Source of the DNA: Bin75 sp965212135
GTDB taxonomy: Bacteria > Nitrospirota > Nitrospiria > Nitrospirales > UBA8639
Assembly: GCA_965212135.1 (NCBI GenBank)
Contig: OZ243044.1
Location: 1,984,001 to 2,048,000, forward strand
Reading direction: 5' to 3'
DNA: 64,000 nucleotides
A program made the translations under genes and the position numbers. This document shows positions 45,560 through 55,292 of this stretch, one piece after another; positions within the stretch are counted from its first letter, which is position 1; every line of letters begins with the position of its first letter. The notes under the pieces were generated by a model. It was not told the origin of the DNA. It made no database searches and saw only the letters and a program-made list of their open reading frames with translations.

Positions 45560-47029
45560 ATGTCGCTCTGGGATAAAACGCGAATCGGATTGACCTTTGA
45601 TGACGTGGTGTTGGTTCCGGCCAAATCGGAAGTGCTCCCCAGCGCCGTGGAGTGTTCCACGCAAGTCTCGCGCCATATCACCATTAACATCCCGATTTTG
45701 AGCGCCGCGATGGATACGGTGACGGAAGGCCGTTTGGCCATCGCGCTGGCGCGCGAAGGGGGCATGGGGGTGCTCCATCGCGCCGTGCCGCCGGACAGAC
45801 AGGCCCTTGAGGTGGACAAGGTGAAGAAATCCGAGAGCGGCATGATTCTCGACCCCGTGACGATTGCGCCGACTCAAACGATTCGCGACGCCCATGAGAT
45901 GATGGCCGCCTACCGGATTTCCGGGATTCCGGTGACCGAGGGAAAAAAATTGGTCGGGATTCTGACCAATCGCGACTTGCGATTCGAGTCGCGGTTGAAT
46001 CTGTCGGTGTCGCAGGTGATGACTCGCGACAATCTGGTGACGGTTCCGGAGGGGACGAGTCTTGCCAAAGCCAAAGAAATTCTGCATGAGCATCGCATTG
46101 AAAAATTGCCGGTTGTCAACGACCGGTTTGAACTCAAAGGGCTGATCACGATCAAAGACATTCAAAAACAGATTCAATACCCGAACGCCTGCAAAGACGC
46201 CCATGGCCGGTTGCGAGTCGCCGCCGCCGTCGGCGTGGGGAAAGACGTGCCGGAACGCGTGGAACGGCTGGTCAAGGCCGGCGTGGACCTGCTCGTCGTG
46301 GATACGGCCCATGGACATTCCCAAAGCGTCCTTGACACCGTGAAAATGATTAAACGGCAGTATGCGTCAACGGACGTGATGGCCGGCAACGTCGGGACGG
46401 CGGAAGCGGTCAGGGAACTGGTGGACGCGGGCGCCGACGCGGTGAAGGTGGGCGTCGGGCCAGGTTCGATTTGCACGACGCGGATTGTCTCGGGAGCCGG
46501 GGTTCCCCAACTGACCGCCATTGCCGATTGCGCCGAAGCGTTGCAGGAAACCGGCGTGCCGGTGATTGCCGACGGCGGCATTAAATGTTCGGGGGACATT
46601 CCCAAAGCGTTGGCGGCGGGTGCCTCCGCCGTGATGATTGGTTCCCTGTTTGCCGGCACCGAAGAATCGCCAGGGGAAACCGTGTTGTATCAAGGCCGCA
46701 CCTACAAGGAATATCGCGGCATGGGGTCGCTCGGCGCGTTGGAACGAGGGGGCAAGGACCGGTATCAGCAGGAAGAGCAGCCCAGCGGCAAGCTGGTGCC
46801 GGAGGGCATTGAAGGCCGTGTGCCGTATAAGGGCATTCTGTCTCATACGGTGTATCAGTTGGTTGGCGGCCTCAAAGCCGGCATGGGGTATTGCGGCTGC
46901 CGGTCTGTTCCCGAGTTGCAGCGCAACGCCCGGTTCATTCGTTTAACCCAGGCCGGCTTGCGGGAAGGCCACGTGCATGACGTGGTGATCACCAAGGAGG
47001 CTCCCAACTACAGGACTGACGCGGAATAG
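45560..47029 (+). CDS. guaB: Inosine-5'-monophosphate dehydrogenase
   Basis: Converts IMP to XMP with NAD+, the first committed step to GMP. 489 residues from the ATG at 45560; the open frame extends upstream but homology begins at LWDKTRIGLTFDDVVLVP. Two CBS domains (about 90-210) interrupt the barrel; the catalytic loop is GPGSICTTR, followed by DGGIKCSGDIPKALAAGA and the flap EGIEGRVPYKG. guaA follows after 38 bases. Confidence 0.97.
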   Translation: MSLWDKTRIGLTFDDVVLVPAKSEVLPSAVECSTQVSRHITINIPILSAAMDTVTEGRLAIALAREGGMGVLHRAVPPDRQALEVDKVKKSESGMILDPVTIAPTQTIRDAHEMMAAYRISGIPVTEGKKLVGILTNRDLRFESRLNLSVSQVMTRDNLVTVPEGTSLAKAKEILHEHRIEKLPVVNDRFELKGLITIKDIQKQIQYPNACKDAHGRLRVAAAVGVGKDVPERVERLVKAGVDLLVVDTAHGHSQSVLDTVKMIKRQYASTDVMAGNVGTAEAVRELVDAGADAVKVGVGPGSICTTRIVSGAGVPQLTAIADCAEALQETGVPVIADGGIKCSGDIPKALAAGASAVMIGSLFAGTEESPGETVLYQGRTYKEYRGMGSLGALERGGKDRYQQEEQPSGKLVPEGIEGRVPYKGILSHTVYQLVGGLKAGMGYCGCRSVPELQRNARFIRLTQAGLREGHVHDVVITKEAPNYRTDAE

Positions 47030-47067
47030 CGTGAGTCCGTTGCGGCAGGACCGGCCCGCGAAGAAAC

Positions 47068-48633
47068 ATGTCATTGTCCATGGCGTCCTGTCACGATACG
47101 ATCGTCGTTCTTGATTTCGGGTCGCAATATACCCAACTGATCGCTCGCCGGATTCGGGAATCCCGCGTTCATTCCGTTATCCTTTCCGCTTCCGCTTCCC
47201 TGGAGACGATTCGGTCGCATCGCCCGAAAGGGGTGATTCTGTCCGGTGGGCCTGCCAGCGTGACGAGCGCCGGGCGTCCGAAATGGGCCAAAGCGATTGT
47301 GCGGGAAGGTCTGCCCGTGCTCGGTATTTGCTACGGCATGCAGGTCATCGCACATGAGATGGGCGGGCGCGTCGGCGGGGCGAAGCGGCGGGAATTCGGC
47401 CGGGCGGAATTACAGGTACGGGACGGGTCGGATTTATTCAGGGGACTCAAGGGGGTCGGGCCCTTCGCGGTCTGGATGTCGCACGGCGACCGGATTGAAA
47501 AGTTGCCGCCCGGATTCAGGACCATGGCGCAGACAAAAAATTCTCCCGTTGCGGCGATGAAGTCGGTCACCGGCAGGCACCGGCTCTACTGTCTGCAATT
47601 TCACCCGGAAGTCGCGCATACCGCGCACGGCGCGCAGATCATCAAAAACTTCGTGTATCATATTTGCGAGGCGAGACCCACCTGGACCATGGGTTCGTTC
47701 CTGCACGATTCCATCGGCCGGATTCGTCAACGTGTGGGACGGGAAAACGTACTCTGCGCGTTGAGCGGGGGCGTGGACAGCATGGTGGCCGCCGCCATGA
47801 CCCATCGAGCCATTGGCTCACAACTCACCTGTGTGTTTATTGACAACGGCGTGATGCGGAAGCACGAGGCGAAACAGCTGGCCAAGGCGTTCCGGTCGCA
47901 TCATTTTAACTACCGCATGGTGGATGCCTCCGGACAGTTTCGACATGCGCTGGGCCGCACAACCGATCCTGAAAAAAAACGCAGGATCATCGGGCGTCAA
48001 TTCGTGAAGGTGTTTAACGGGGAAGCGCATAAAATCGGCAACGTTCGCTACCTGGTGCAGGGCACCCTCTACCCCGATGTGATTGAAAGTGTCAGCCACC
48101 AAGGCCCGTCCGCGACCATCAAAACGCACCACAACGTGGGCGGACTGCCCGCGCGGATGCGGCTCAAACTGGTCGAACCGCTTCGGGAACTGTTCAAAGA
48201 CGAAGTGCGGGAGCTGGGCAAGGAATTGGGGTTGCCGGATGACGTGCTGTATCGTCACCCTTTTCCGGGACCCGGGCTGGCCATTCGCATTCTTGGCGAG
48301 GTGACCACCGAGCGGCTGCGGGTGCTGCGTGATGCCGACGCCATTTTTCTCGACGAACTGGAATTCCATGGACTCTACCGGAAAACATGGCAGGCCTTTG
48401 CCGTCTTGCTGCCCATTCAAACCGTTGGGGTCATGGGCGATCAACGGACGTATGAGCACGTCATCGCGTTGCGGGCCGTGAACAGCGCGGATGGCATGAC
48501 CGCCGACTGGGCGCAACTGCCGCATCCCTTTCTGGGACAGGTGGCGAACCGTATCATCAATGAAGTGCACGGCGTGAATCGCGTCGTGTACGACATCAGT
48601 TCCAAACCGCCGAGTACGATTGAATGGGAATAA
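47068..48633 (+). CDS. guaA: GMP synthase (glutamine-hydrolysing)
   Basis: Aminates XMP to GMP using glutamine ammonia. 521 residues. The class I amidotransferase domain has VILSGGPASV, the nucleophile elbow LGICYGMQ and the catalytic QFHPEVAHT. The ATP pyrophosphatase domain has LSGGVDSMVAA, and the C-terminal dimerisation domain has the conserved NRVVYDISSKPPSTIEWE ending. A second in-frame ATG lies 4 codons downstream of the chosen start. Confidence 0.97.
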   Translation: MSLSMASCHDTIVVLDFGSQYTQLIARRIRESRVHSVILSASASLETIRSHRPKGVILSGGPASVTSAGRPKWAKAIVREGLPVLGICYGMQVIAHEMGGRVGGAKRREFGRAELQVRDGSDLFRGLKGVGPFAVWMSHGDRIEKLPPGFRTMAQTKNSPVAAMKSVTGRHRLYCLQFHPEVAHTAHGAQIIKNFVYHICEARPTWTMGSFLHDSIGRIRQRVGRENVLCALSGGVDSMVAAAMTHRAIGSQLTCVFIDNGVMRKHEAKQLAKAFRSHHFNYRMVDASGQFRHALGRTTDPEKKRRIIGRQFVKVFNGEAHKIGNVRYLVQGTLYPDVIESVSHQGPSATIKTHHNVGGLPARMRLKLVEPLRELFKDEVRELGKELGLPDDVLYRHPFPGPGLAIRILGEVTTERLRVLRDADAIFLDELEFHGLYRKTWQAFAVLLPIQTVGVMGDQRTYEHVIALRAVNSADGMTADWAQLPHPFLGQVANRIINEVHGVNRVVYDISSKPPSTIEWE

Positions 48634-48642
48634 CCTGGACGA

Positions 48643-49464
48643 ATGTATAAATTTTTTCGATCCCTGTTTTTTCTCGTCAAGGCCGCCCTTCTTCAATGTC
48701 GCGTGTCGTTGAACGTGACGGAGAGAGAAAGCAAAATCGTCGACACCATAAAAAAGATGAGGCCGGTGTCCGCCGGAAGGGATTTGATACGTATTGGCGG
48801 AAAAGAGGACGGGAGTTATTTGGTGCCAAATGATTTGGATGGAGTGTCTGCGTGTTTTTCGCCCGGCGTGTCGGCTGTGGCTACCTTTGAGGAAGATCTC
48901 GCGAAACAGTATTCGATTCAATCATTTCTCGCTGATTATTCTGTCGATACGTCGCCGGTAGATGATGATCGCATTACTTTTGAAAAGAAATTTCTGGGCA
49001 CGGTCAATGATGGTCAATCTATGCGATTGCAGGATTGGATTGAAAGAAAAATGGGGGGGGGGGGGGGTAACAAGAGCGGGGAATTGATATTGCAGATGGA
49101 CATTGAAGGGGGTGAATTTGGTGTGTTAATTGACACGCCTTCTGAAACGTTGCGGAGGTTTCGCATCATGATCATTGAATTTCATGGCATGGACATGATG
49201 TTTGAGAAAGATGTCTTGGGTATGATTGATGGAATCTTTGATAAAATTTTGAGAGATTTCTGCGTTGTGCATATTCATCCCAATAATTGCTCTCCACTAT
49301 TTACGGTAGGCAACGTGGCAATACCTCGCGTGTTTGAAGTCACATTCTACAGACGGGACAGGGCTGTGTTTGACAACGCGAAATTGCATTTCCCTCATCG
49401 CTTGGACCGGAAGAATGTTTCGGAGAAACGTGCATTGATACTTCCGGAAATCTGGCAGAATTAG
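48643..49464 (+). CDS. FkbM-type methyltransferase with internal poly-G tract
   Basis: 273 residues. The signature MDIEGGEFGVLI with RFRIMIIEFH fits the FkbM methyltransferase family, which O-methylates sugars or lipids of surface glycans. The N-terminal FFRSLFFLVKAALL is hydrophobic. At 49053-49067 a run of 15 G encodes a glycine stretch before the catalytic core; a gain or loss of one base would cut off the SAM-binding half. The gene is 9 bases after guaA but more AT-rich, so it looks recently gained. The present tract length keeps the frame open. Confidence 0.75.
   Translation: MYKFFRSLFFLVKAALLQCRVSLNVTERESKIVDTIKKMRPVSAGRDLIRIGGKEDGSYLVPNDLDGVSACFSPGVSAVATFEEDLAKQYSIQSFLADYSVDTSPVDDDRITFEKKFLGTVNDGQSMRLQDWIERKMGGGGGNKSGELILQMDIEGGEFGVLIDTPSETLRRFRIMIIEFHGMDMMFEKDVLGMIDGIFDKILRDFCVVHIHPNNCSPLFTVGNVAIPRVFEVTFYRRDRAVFDNAKLHFPHRLDRKNVSEKRALILPEIWQN
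49053..49067 (+). repeat. Run of 15 guanines inside the FkbM gene
   Basis: Fifteen consecutive G in the coding strand, a multiple of three, so the frame is intact. The tract lies between the N-terminal part and the MDIEG motif. Mononucleotide G runs of this length are typical of slipped-strand phase variation in surface-modification genes. Confidence 0.75.
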
Positions 49465-49609
49465 GTCAGGGATCACTTCCACCATGTTACGAGCAACAGC
49501 AACGCCATCTACGGGTTGTTCACATCGCTGTGATTGAAGAGAATCAGCCGGCTCGGCCGTAGTCAGAGTCATCGTGCGTGAGCACGGGTATGGCAGGAAT
49601 CAGAATCCG

Positions 49610-50698
49610 ATGATGATTCGATTGCAAAAAGTCATCGCCGCCAGCGGGTTGGCATCTCGTCGTGCCGCGGAAATCATGATTCGCAACGGTGAAGTCACGG
49701 TGAACGGCAAGGTTGTTCGTGTGCTCGGCACGTGCGTTGATCCGGAAACGGATCACGTGAAGGTCAGCGGCCGTCACGTGCAGCAGGCCGAACCCGAAGC
49801 CTTTGTGCTCCTGCATAAGCCGATGGGGTACGTGACGACGATGAGCGACCCCCACGGTCGGCGCACGGTGGCGGATCTGCTTGGCAAAGTGAAAGTGCGC
49901 GTTTTTCCGGTCGGTCGGCTTGACTATGACGCCGAAGGGCTGTTGCTGCTGACGAATAATGGCATGGTGGCCCAAGCCTGCCTGCATCCACGGTATCACG
50001 TGCCCAAAACGTATTTGGTGAAGGTGTCGGGGTCGTGTACGGACGAGGAAATTCAGAGGCTGCGGGACGGCGTCGTGCTGGATGACGGCGCGACCTCGCC
50101 GGCCATGGTCAAAAAATCCGGAAAGGCCAAAGTCAATTCCTGGCTTGAACTCACGATTCATGAAGGCAGAAAGCATCAGGTCAAGCGCATGTTCGAAGCC
50201 CTGGGCCATCGGGTCGTGCACATCAAACGAACCCGTTTCGGCCCCCTGCTGTTGGGAGAATTGGGCCTTGGAGCCTGCCGGTTTGCGACCGATGCCGAAG
50301 CCAATGTGTTGCGGACGATTCCGCAGCACGCGGCCGGGACGTGGAAGGTTCGGGCAGCAGTTCCGCCGCGGTCGGACGCGCACGGGCGGAGAGCGGATGA
50401 ACAGACTGTGCGGCCGGTTCGTGTGCGGAAAACCGCGTCCCCCGCGCGGGGGACCGCAAACAGCAGAGGCCGGACGCCGGCCGTCAACACCCGACCCACG
50501 GCCAAGCGACCGGTGGGTGGGCGACCCACGGCCAAGCGACCGGTGGGCGGGCGACCCACGGCCAAGCGACCGATGGGTGGGCGACCCACGGCCAAGCGAC
50601 CGGTGGGCGGGCGACCCACGGCTAATAAGCGACCCGCGGCCAAGAAGCGCACTACAGGCGGGCGGAGCCGCCCCCGGAAGAGACGGGACGCAACATGA
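49610..50698 (+). CDS. rluB: rRNA pseudouridine synthase (RluB/RsuA family) with repetitive basic tail
   Basis: 362 residues from ATG 49610. An S4 domain (RLQKVIAASGLASRRAAE) precedes the catalytic domain with GRLDYDAEGLLLLTNN, whose aspartate is the nucleophile, and RKHQVKRMFEALGH. RluB modifies 23S U2605-type positions; the exact site cannot be told. The last 120 residues are a Lys/Arg/Pro-rich tail with four perfect decapeptide repeats of RPTAKRPVGG type. The stop overlaps the aspS start (ATGA). An alternative ATG at 49613 is equally possible. Confidence 0.85.
   Translation: MMIRLQKVIAASGLASRRAAEIMIRNGEVTVNGKVVRVLGTCVDPETDHVKVSGRHVQQAEPEAFVLLHKPMGYVTTMSDPHGRRTVADLLGKVKVRVFPVGRLDYDAEGLLLLTNNGMVAQACLHPRYHVPKTYLVKVSGSCTDEEIQRLRDGVVLDDGATSPAMVKKSGKAKVNSWLELTIHEGRKHQVKRMFEALGHRVVHIKRTRFGPLLLGELGLGACRFATDAEANVLRTIPQHAAGTWKVRAAVPPRSDAHGRRADEQTVRPVRVRKTASPARGTANSRGRTPAVNTRPTAKRPVGGRPTAKRPVGGRPTAKRPMGGRPTAKRPVGGRPTANKRPAAKKRTTGGRSRPRKRRDAT
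50492..50625 (+). repeat. 30-bp tandem repeat in the tail of the pseudouridine synthase
   Basis: Four full units of 30 bases (50492-50611) plus a partial fifth, nearly identical, coding for (RPTAKRP(V/M)GG)n. The unit number is a multiple of three bases, so length changes keep the frame. Confidence 0.9.
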
Positions 50699-52464
50699 AA
50701 CGCACGCACCATTGCGGAGAACTCACGCGCGCGCAGAACGGCCAAACCGTCACGCTGATGGGATGGGTGCATGGTCGCCGCGATCACGGGGGCGTGTTGT
50801 TCGTGGACGTGCGCGACCGGTTCGGCGTCACGCAGCTTGTGTTTGACGCGGAGGCGGATGCGGCCGTGCATGAACGGGCCAACGAGCTGCGGAGTGAATT
50901 TGTGATTGCCGCGACGGGCACGGTGCGTATCAGGCCCGAGGAGTCCATGAATCCGCAGATCACGACCGGGGAGATCGAAATTCAAGTGAACGAGCTGGAC
51001 GTGCTGAATCAGGCCAAAACCCCGCCGTTTGTCATTGAAGACGACGCGCAGGCCACGGAGTCCCTGCGGTTGAAACATCGGTATCTGGATTTGCGGCGTC
51101 CCCCCATGCAGCGGCTGCTCAAGCTGCGTCATGACGTGGGGTACCGCATCAGGGAGTTCCTTCATCAACGCGGGTTTCTGGAAATCGAAACGCCGATCCT
51201 CACGAAAAGCACCCCCGAAGGGGCGAGAGACTACCTGGTGCCGAGCCGCGTCAATCACGGCGATTTTTTTGCGTTGCCGCAATCGCCGCAGCTCTTCAAA
51301 CAGATTCTCATGGTCGGCGGCGCCGACCGGTATTTTCAGATCGCCCGGTGCTTCCGGGACGAAGATCTTCGTCTCGACCGGCAGCCAGAATTTACGCAAA
51401 TTGATCTGGAAATGTCGTTCGTGGAACGTGACGACGTCATGCGCGTGGCGGAGGAGTTGCTGCGGGAAACGTGCAAAGCGGCGGCGGGCGTTGACTTGCC
51501 CGCTCCGTTCCCGCGCCTGACCTGGCAGGAAGCGATGTCGCGGTATGGAACCGACAAACCCGACCGCCGTTTTGGCCTTGAACTGTGCGATCTGAACGAC
51601 GTCGCCAGGCAGGTGGAGTTTGCGGTGTTTCGGGATGCGGTCGAACAGGGCGGGCAGGTGTCCGGGCTGGTGGTCAAAGGCGGCGCGGACATGGCTCGCA
51701 ACCAGATTGACCGCTTGATTGACGTGGCCAAAGGGTTTGGGGCCAAGGGCCTGGCATGGGTCAAGATCGCCGAAGGGTGGCGGCTGGAGTCGGCCATTGC
51801 CAAATTTCTCACACCCGAACCGTTTCGCCTGGCGCTGCCCGACGCCGGTCCGGGGGATCTGATGCTCTTTGTCGCGGACAAGCCGGCCGTCACGTATGAC
51901 GTGTTGGGCCGCCTTCGCGCGCACCTTGGGGCCGACCTGGGGTTGATTGACCGGGACCTGTGGGCGCCGGTGTGGGTGACCGATTTTCCCCTGCTTGAAT
52001 ACGATTCGGCGGCCAAGCGGCACGTGGCGCTGCATCATCCCTTTACGGCGCCCCGCGCGGACGACGCGCCCCGTCTGGATTCCGACCCGTTGCGCGTGCG
52101 CGCGCAAGCCTATGACGTGGTGTTGAACGGGATTGAACTCGGCGGAGGCAGTATCCGTATTCACCGGCGCGACGTCCAGCAAAAGGTATTTGACCTGTTG
52201 GGGGTGTCTGGTGGCGCGGCGCAGGAAAAATTCGGGTTTTTGCTTGACGCGCTGGACTACGGCGCCCCGCCCCACGGCGGGATCGCTCTGGGCCTGGACC
52301 GCCTGGTGATGCTGCTCGGCAAAACCGAGTCCATTCGGGACGTGATTCCCTTCCCGAAAACGCAGAAAGCCCAATGCCTGATGACCGAAGCCCCGTCGTC
52401 CGTCAGTCAGGCGCAACTCAAGGAACTGGGCGTGAAACTCGACGGCGGGCCGATAAAGCCGTAA
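50695..52464 (+). CDS. aspS: Aspartyl-tRNA synthetase (possibly non-discriminating)
   Basis: Class IIb synthetase of 589 residues, bacterial type with GAD insert. Seen are the OB-fold anticodon domain (LMGWVHGRRDHGGVLFVDVRD), motif 2 FRDEDLRLDRQPEFTQIDLE, the GAD domain and motif 3 GIALGLDRLVMLL. Whether it also charges tRNA-Asn cannot be decided here because gatCAB/asnS are not in the window. It starts inside the rluB stop codon (ATGA). Confidence 0.97.
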   Translation: MKRTHHCGELTRAQNGQTVTLMGWVHGRRDHGGVLFVDVRDRFGVTQLVFDAEADAAVHERANELRSEFVIAATGTVRIRPEESMNPQITTGEIEIQVNELDVLNQAKTPPFVIEDDAQATESLRLKHRYLDLRRPPMQRLLKLRHDVGYRIREFLHQRGFLEIETPILTKSTPEGARDYLVPSRVNHGDFFALPQSPQLFKQILMVGGADRYFQIARCFRDEDLRLDRQPEFTQIDLEMSFVERDDVMRVAEELLRETCKAAAGVDLPAPFPRLTWQEAMSRYGTDKPDRRFGLELCDLNDVARQVEFAVFRDAVEQGGQVSGLVVKGGADMARNQIDRLIDVAKGFGAKGLAWVKIAEGWRLESAIAKFLTPEPFRLALPDAGPGDLMLFVADKPAVTYDVLGRLRAHLGADLGLIDRDLWAPVWVTDFPLLEYDSAAKRHVALHHPFTAPRADDAPRLDSDPLRVRAQAYDVVLNGIELGGGSIRIHRRDVQQKVFDLLGVSGGAAQEKFGFLLDALDYGAPPHGGIALGLDRLVMLLGKTESIRDVIPFPKTQKAQCLMTEAPSSVSQAQLKELGVKLDGGPIKP

Positions 52465-52511
52465 CGCAAGCGGCGAATGCCGCTTTGCAACCCCCATCCC
52501 CGTAAGCCCCA

Positions 52512-55256
52512 ATGCCCCTAAGCTGGAACGAAATCCGTAGCCGTGCCGTGGCGTTCTCCAATGAATGGCGCGAAGAATCCTCGGAAAGCGCCGAATCCCA
52601 ATCATTCTGGAACGGGTTTTTTGATGTCTTCGGCGTATCCCGCCGCCGCATGGCGTCCTTTGAAAAGCGCGTCGGGAGTGATGAAAGCAGCGGCTCCATT
52701 GACTTGTTGTGGAAAGGCGTCCTGCTCATTGAACACAAGTCACGCGGCAAAAATCTTGACCGCGCCTATCAACAGGCCGTGGAGTATTTCCCCGGATTAC
52801 AAGAGCGTGACCTGCCGCGGTTCGTGCTGGTGTCCGACTTTGCGCGGTTTCGCTTGTTTGACCTGGACGAAAACACACATCACGAATTTTCCCTTGAAAA
52901 CCTGCATCAACATGTCAACCGGTTTGCCTTTATCGCGGGGTATCAAACACACAAAATAAAAGAACAGGACCCGGTCAACATCGAAGCCGCCGAGTTGATG
53001 GGCAAACTGCACGACAGGCTTTTGGCTATCGGCTACACCGGCCACGACCTGGAAGTGTATCTCGTGCGTCTGCTGTTTTGCATGTTCGCCGAAGACACCG
53101 GCATCTTTGAGCGGCAGCAGTTCCGTGATTACGTTGAAGACCGCACCGGCGGGGACGGCGCCGATCTCGCGTCGCATCTGGATACCTTGTTCTATGTGTT
53201 GAATACGCCCGCCGCGCAACGCCTTGGCAACCGTGACGAGCAACTCAACGCCTTCCCGTTTGTCAACGGCAAATTGTTTGAGGAGCGCCTGCGCCCGGCA
53301 TCCTTTGACCGCGCCATGCGTGAATCACTGCTGCAATGCTGCTCGCTGGACTGGAGCCGCATCTCTCCGGCGATTTTCGGTTCGTTGTTTCAATCCATCA
53401 TGGACAAGGAAGCGCGGCGCAACCTGGGCGCGCATTACACGTCGGAAACAAACATTTTGAAATTGATCAACCCGTTGTTTATGGATGACCTGCGCGCGGA
53501 GTTTGAAAAAGTCAAACACAACAAAAACAGGTTATTAGAATTTCATAAAAAACTGTACGGCCTGAAATTCATGGACCCCGCCTGCGGTTGCGGCAACTTT
53601 CTCGTGATCGCCTACCGGGAATTGCGCCTGCTGGAACTGGAGGTCTTGCGCGCCACCCACAAACAGGGGCGGCAACTGCTGCAAATCCACACGATGACAA
53701 AGCTGGACGTGGACCAGTTTCACGGCATAGAGATTGAAGAATTCCCAGCGCAAATCGCGCAAGTGGCGATGTGGTTGATGGATCACCAGATGAATATGCT
53801 GGTGTCGGAGGAATTCGGCATGTATTTCGCGCGCATCCCGCTGGAGTCCAGCGCCAACGTCGTGCATGGCAATGCGCTACAGATGGACTGGCGGGATGTG
53901 GTTGCGCCGGAACGGTTGAATTATGTTATGGGGAATCCACCGTTTGTTGGTGCAAAGTTTATGGATACAAATCAATGTCAAGATATTGCAACAGTATTTA
54001 GCGGAATAAAAAATTACGGCTTACTGGATTTTGTAGCCGCGTGGTATGTGAAAGCCGCGCAATATCTTGAGAACAACAACTATATTAAATGTGCTTTTGT
54101 TTCTACAAACTCTATTTGTTCGGGAGAGCAAGTAGGTGTCTTGTGGGGATGGTTGCTATCCAAAAAGTTTAGTATCAATTTTGCTCATCGAACGTTCTCA
54201 TGGAGTAACGAAGCCAAAGGGAAAGCCGCCGTTCATTGTGTCATAGTTGGCTTTAGCCTGGGAAATGACAAAAACAAAAGATTGTTTGATTACGAGGACA
54301 TAAAGGGAGAGCCGCATGAAGTCACCGCCAAGAATATAAACCCCTACTTGGTTGATGCTTCGGATGTGATGATAGTCAACCAATCAAAGCCAATTTGTGA
54401 TGTGCCTGAAATCGGGATTGGGAATAAGCCTATTGATGGCGGGAATTACTTATTTACAGCGGAAGAAAAAGTCAAGTTTTTGGAAATAGAACCTGTCGCT
54501 GGAAAATGGTTTAGAAGATGGCTTGGTTCACATGAATTTATTAATGGTTATGAACGATGGTGTTTGTGGTTGGGAGATTGCCCGCCCAATGAATTGAAAC
54601 AGATGCCGGAAACATACAAGCGAGTGGAGGCTGTCAAAAAGTTGCGCCTTGCCAGCAAGAGTGCGACCACAAGAAAACTGGCAGAAACACCGACAAGATT
54701 TCATGTCGAAAATATGCCGTCAACAAACTATTTGCTAATCCCTGAAGTTTCCTCAGAGAAACGCCGTTATATTCCCATTGGATTTGAAGCACCTGAAACG
54801 CTATGTAGCAATTTGGTGAAAATCGTGCCAGATGCAAACTTGTATCATTTTGGCGTGATTACATCCGGTATGCACATGGCGTGGATGCGAGCCGTCTGCG
54901 GAAGACTGGAAAGCCGTTATCGTTATTCAGCGAACATCGTCTACAACAACTTCCCCTGGCCCAAAAACCCAACCGCAAAACAAACCGCCGAGATTGAAAC
55001 CAAAGCGCAAGCCATTCTGGATGCCCGCGCAAAGTTTCCCGACTCCACTCTCGCCGACCTCTACGACCCGCTGACGATGCCGCCGGTTTTGCAAAAAGCC
55101 CATCAAGCCCTGGACAAAGCCGTGGATCGCGCCTACCGCAAAGCCGTGTTCAGCAACGAAGCCGCGCGCGTCGCCTTTCTCTTTGACCTCTATCAGCAAT
55201 ACACCGCTCCGTTGCTCCCAAAGAAAAAACGCGGGCGGCGGGAAAGTGCGGTATAA
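52512..55256 (+). CDS. MmeI-like type IIL restriction-modification protein
   Basis: 914 residues, the usual length for single-chain type IIL enzymes. An N-terminal PD-(D/E)xK nuclease has SGSIDLLWKGVLLIEHKS with Asp64, Glu74 and Lys76. A helical connector is followed by an adenine methylase: motif I FMDPACGCGNFL (about 353-364) and motif IV NPPF (about 476). The target-recognition domain covers about 620-830 and ends with RYRYSANIVYNNFPWP, a signature of MmeI relatives. In this family the same recognition domain directs both cutting and methylation. The stretch 53940-54900 is visibly more AT-rich than the ends, which fits domain exchange. It lies 47 bases after aspS. Confidence 0.88.
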   Translation: MPLSWNEIRSRAVAFSNEWREESSESAESQSFWNGFFDVFGVSRRRMASFEKRVGSDESSGSIDLLWKGVLLIEHKSRGKNLDRAYQQAVEYFPGLQERDLPRFVLVSDFARFRLFDLDENTHHEFSLENLHQHVNRFAFIAGYQTHKIKEQDPVNIEAAELMGKLHDRLLAIGYTGHDLEVYLVRLLFCMFAEDTGIFERQQFRDYVEDRTGGDGADLASHLDTLFYVLNTPAAQRLGNRDEQLNAFPFVNGKLFEERLRPASFDRAMRESLLQCCSLDWSRISPAIFGSLFQSIMDKEARRNLGAHYTSETNILKLINPLFMDDLRAEFEKVKHNKNRLLEFHKKLYGLKFMDPACGCGNFLVIAYRELRLLELEVLRATHKQGRQLLQIHTMTKLDVDQFHGIEIEEFPAQIAQVAMWLMDHQMNMLVSEEFGMYFARIPLESSANVVHGNALQMDWRDVVAPERLNYVMGNPPFVGAKFMDTNQCQDIATVFSGIKNYGLLDFVAAWYVKAAQYLENNNYIKCAFVSTNSICSGEQVGVLWGWLLSKKFSINFAHRTFSWSNEAKGKAAVHCVIVGFSLGNDKNKRLFDYEDIKGEPHEVTAKNINPYLVDASDVMIVNQSKPICDVPEIGIGNKPIDGGNYLFTAEEKVKFLEIEPVAGKWFRRWLGSHEFINGYERWCLWLGDCPPNELKQMPETYKRVEAVKKLRLASKSATTRKLAETPTRFHVENMPSTNYLLIPEVSSEKRRYIPIGFEAPETLCSNLVKIVPDANLYHFGVITSGMHMAWMRAVCGRLESRYRYSANIVYNNFPWPKNPTAKQTAEIETKAQAILDARAKFPDSTLADLYDPLTMPPVLQKAHQALDKAVDRAYRKAVFSNEAARVAFLFDLYQQYTAPLLPKKKRGRRESAV

Positions 55257-55292
55257 CCTAGTCGGGTAAAAGCACGGAGCAATAAAAAACGG

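Noticed and set aside
50492..50625. CRISPR array
   Set aside because: The 30-bp units are directly adjacent without spacers and lie in frame inside a gene.
50176..52605. 809-codon open frame opposite rluB and aspS
   Set aside because: It spans two certain genes in antisense and has no domain signature.
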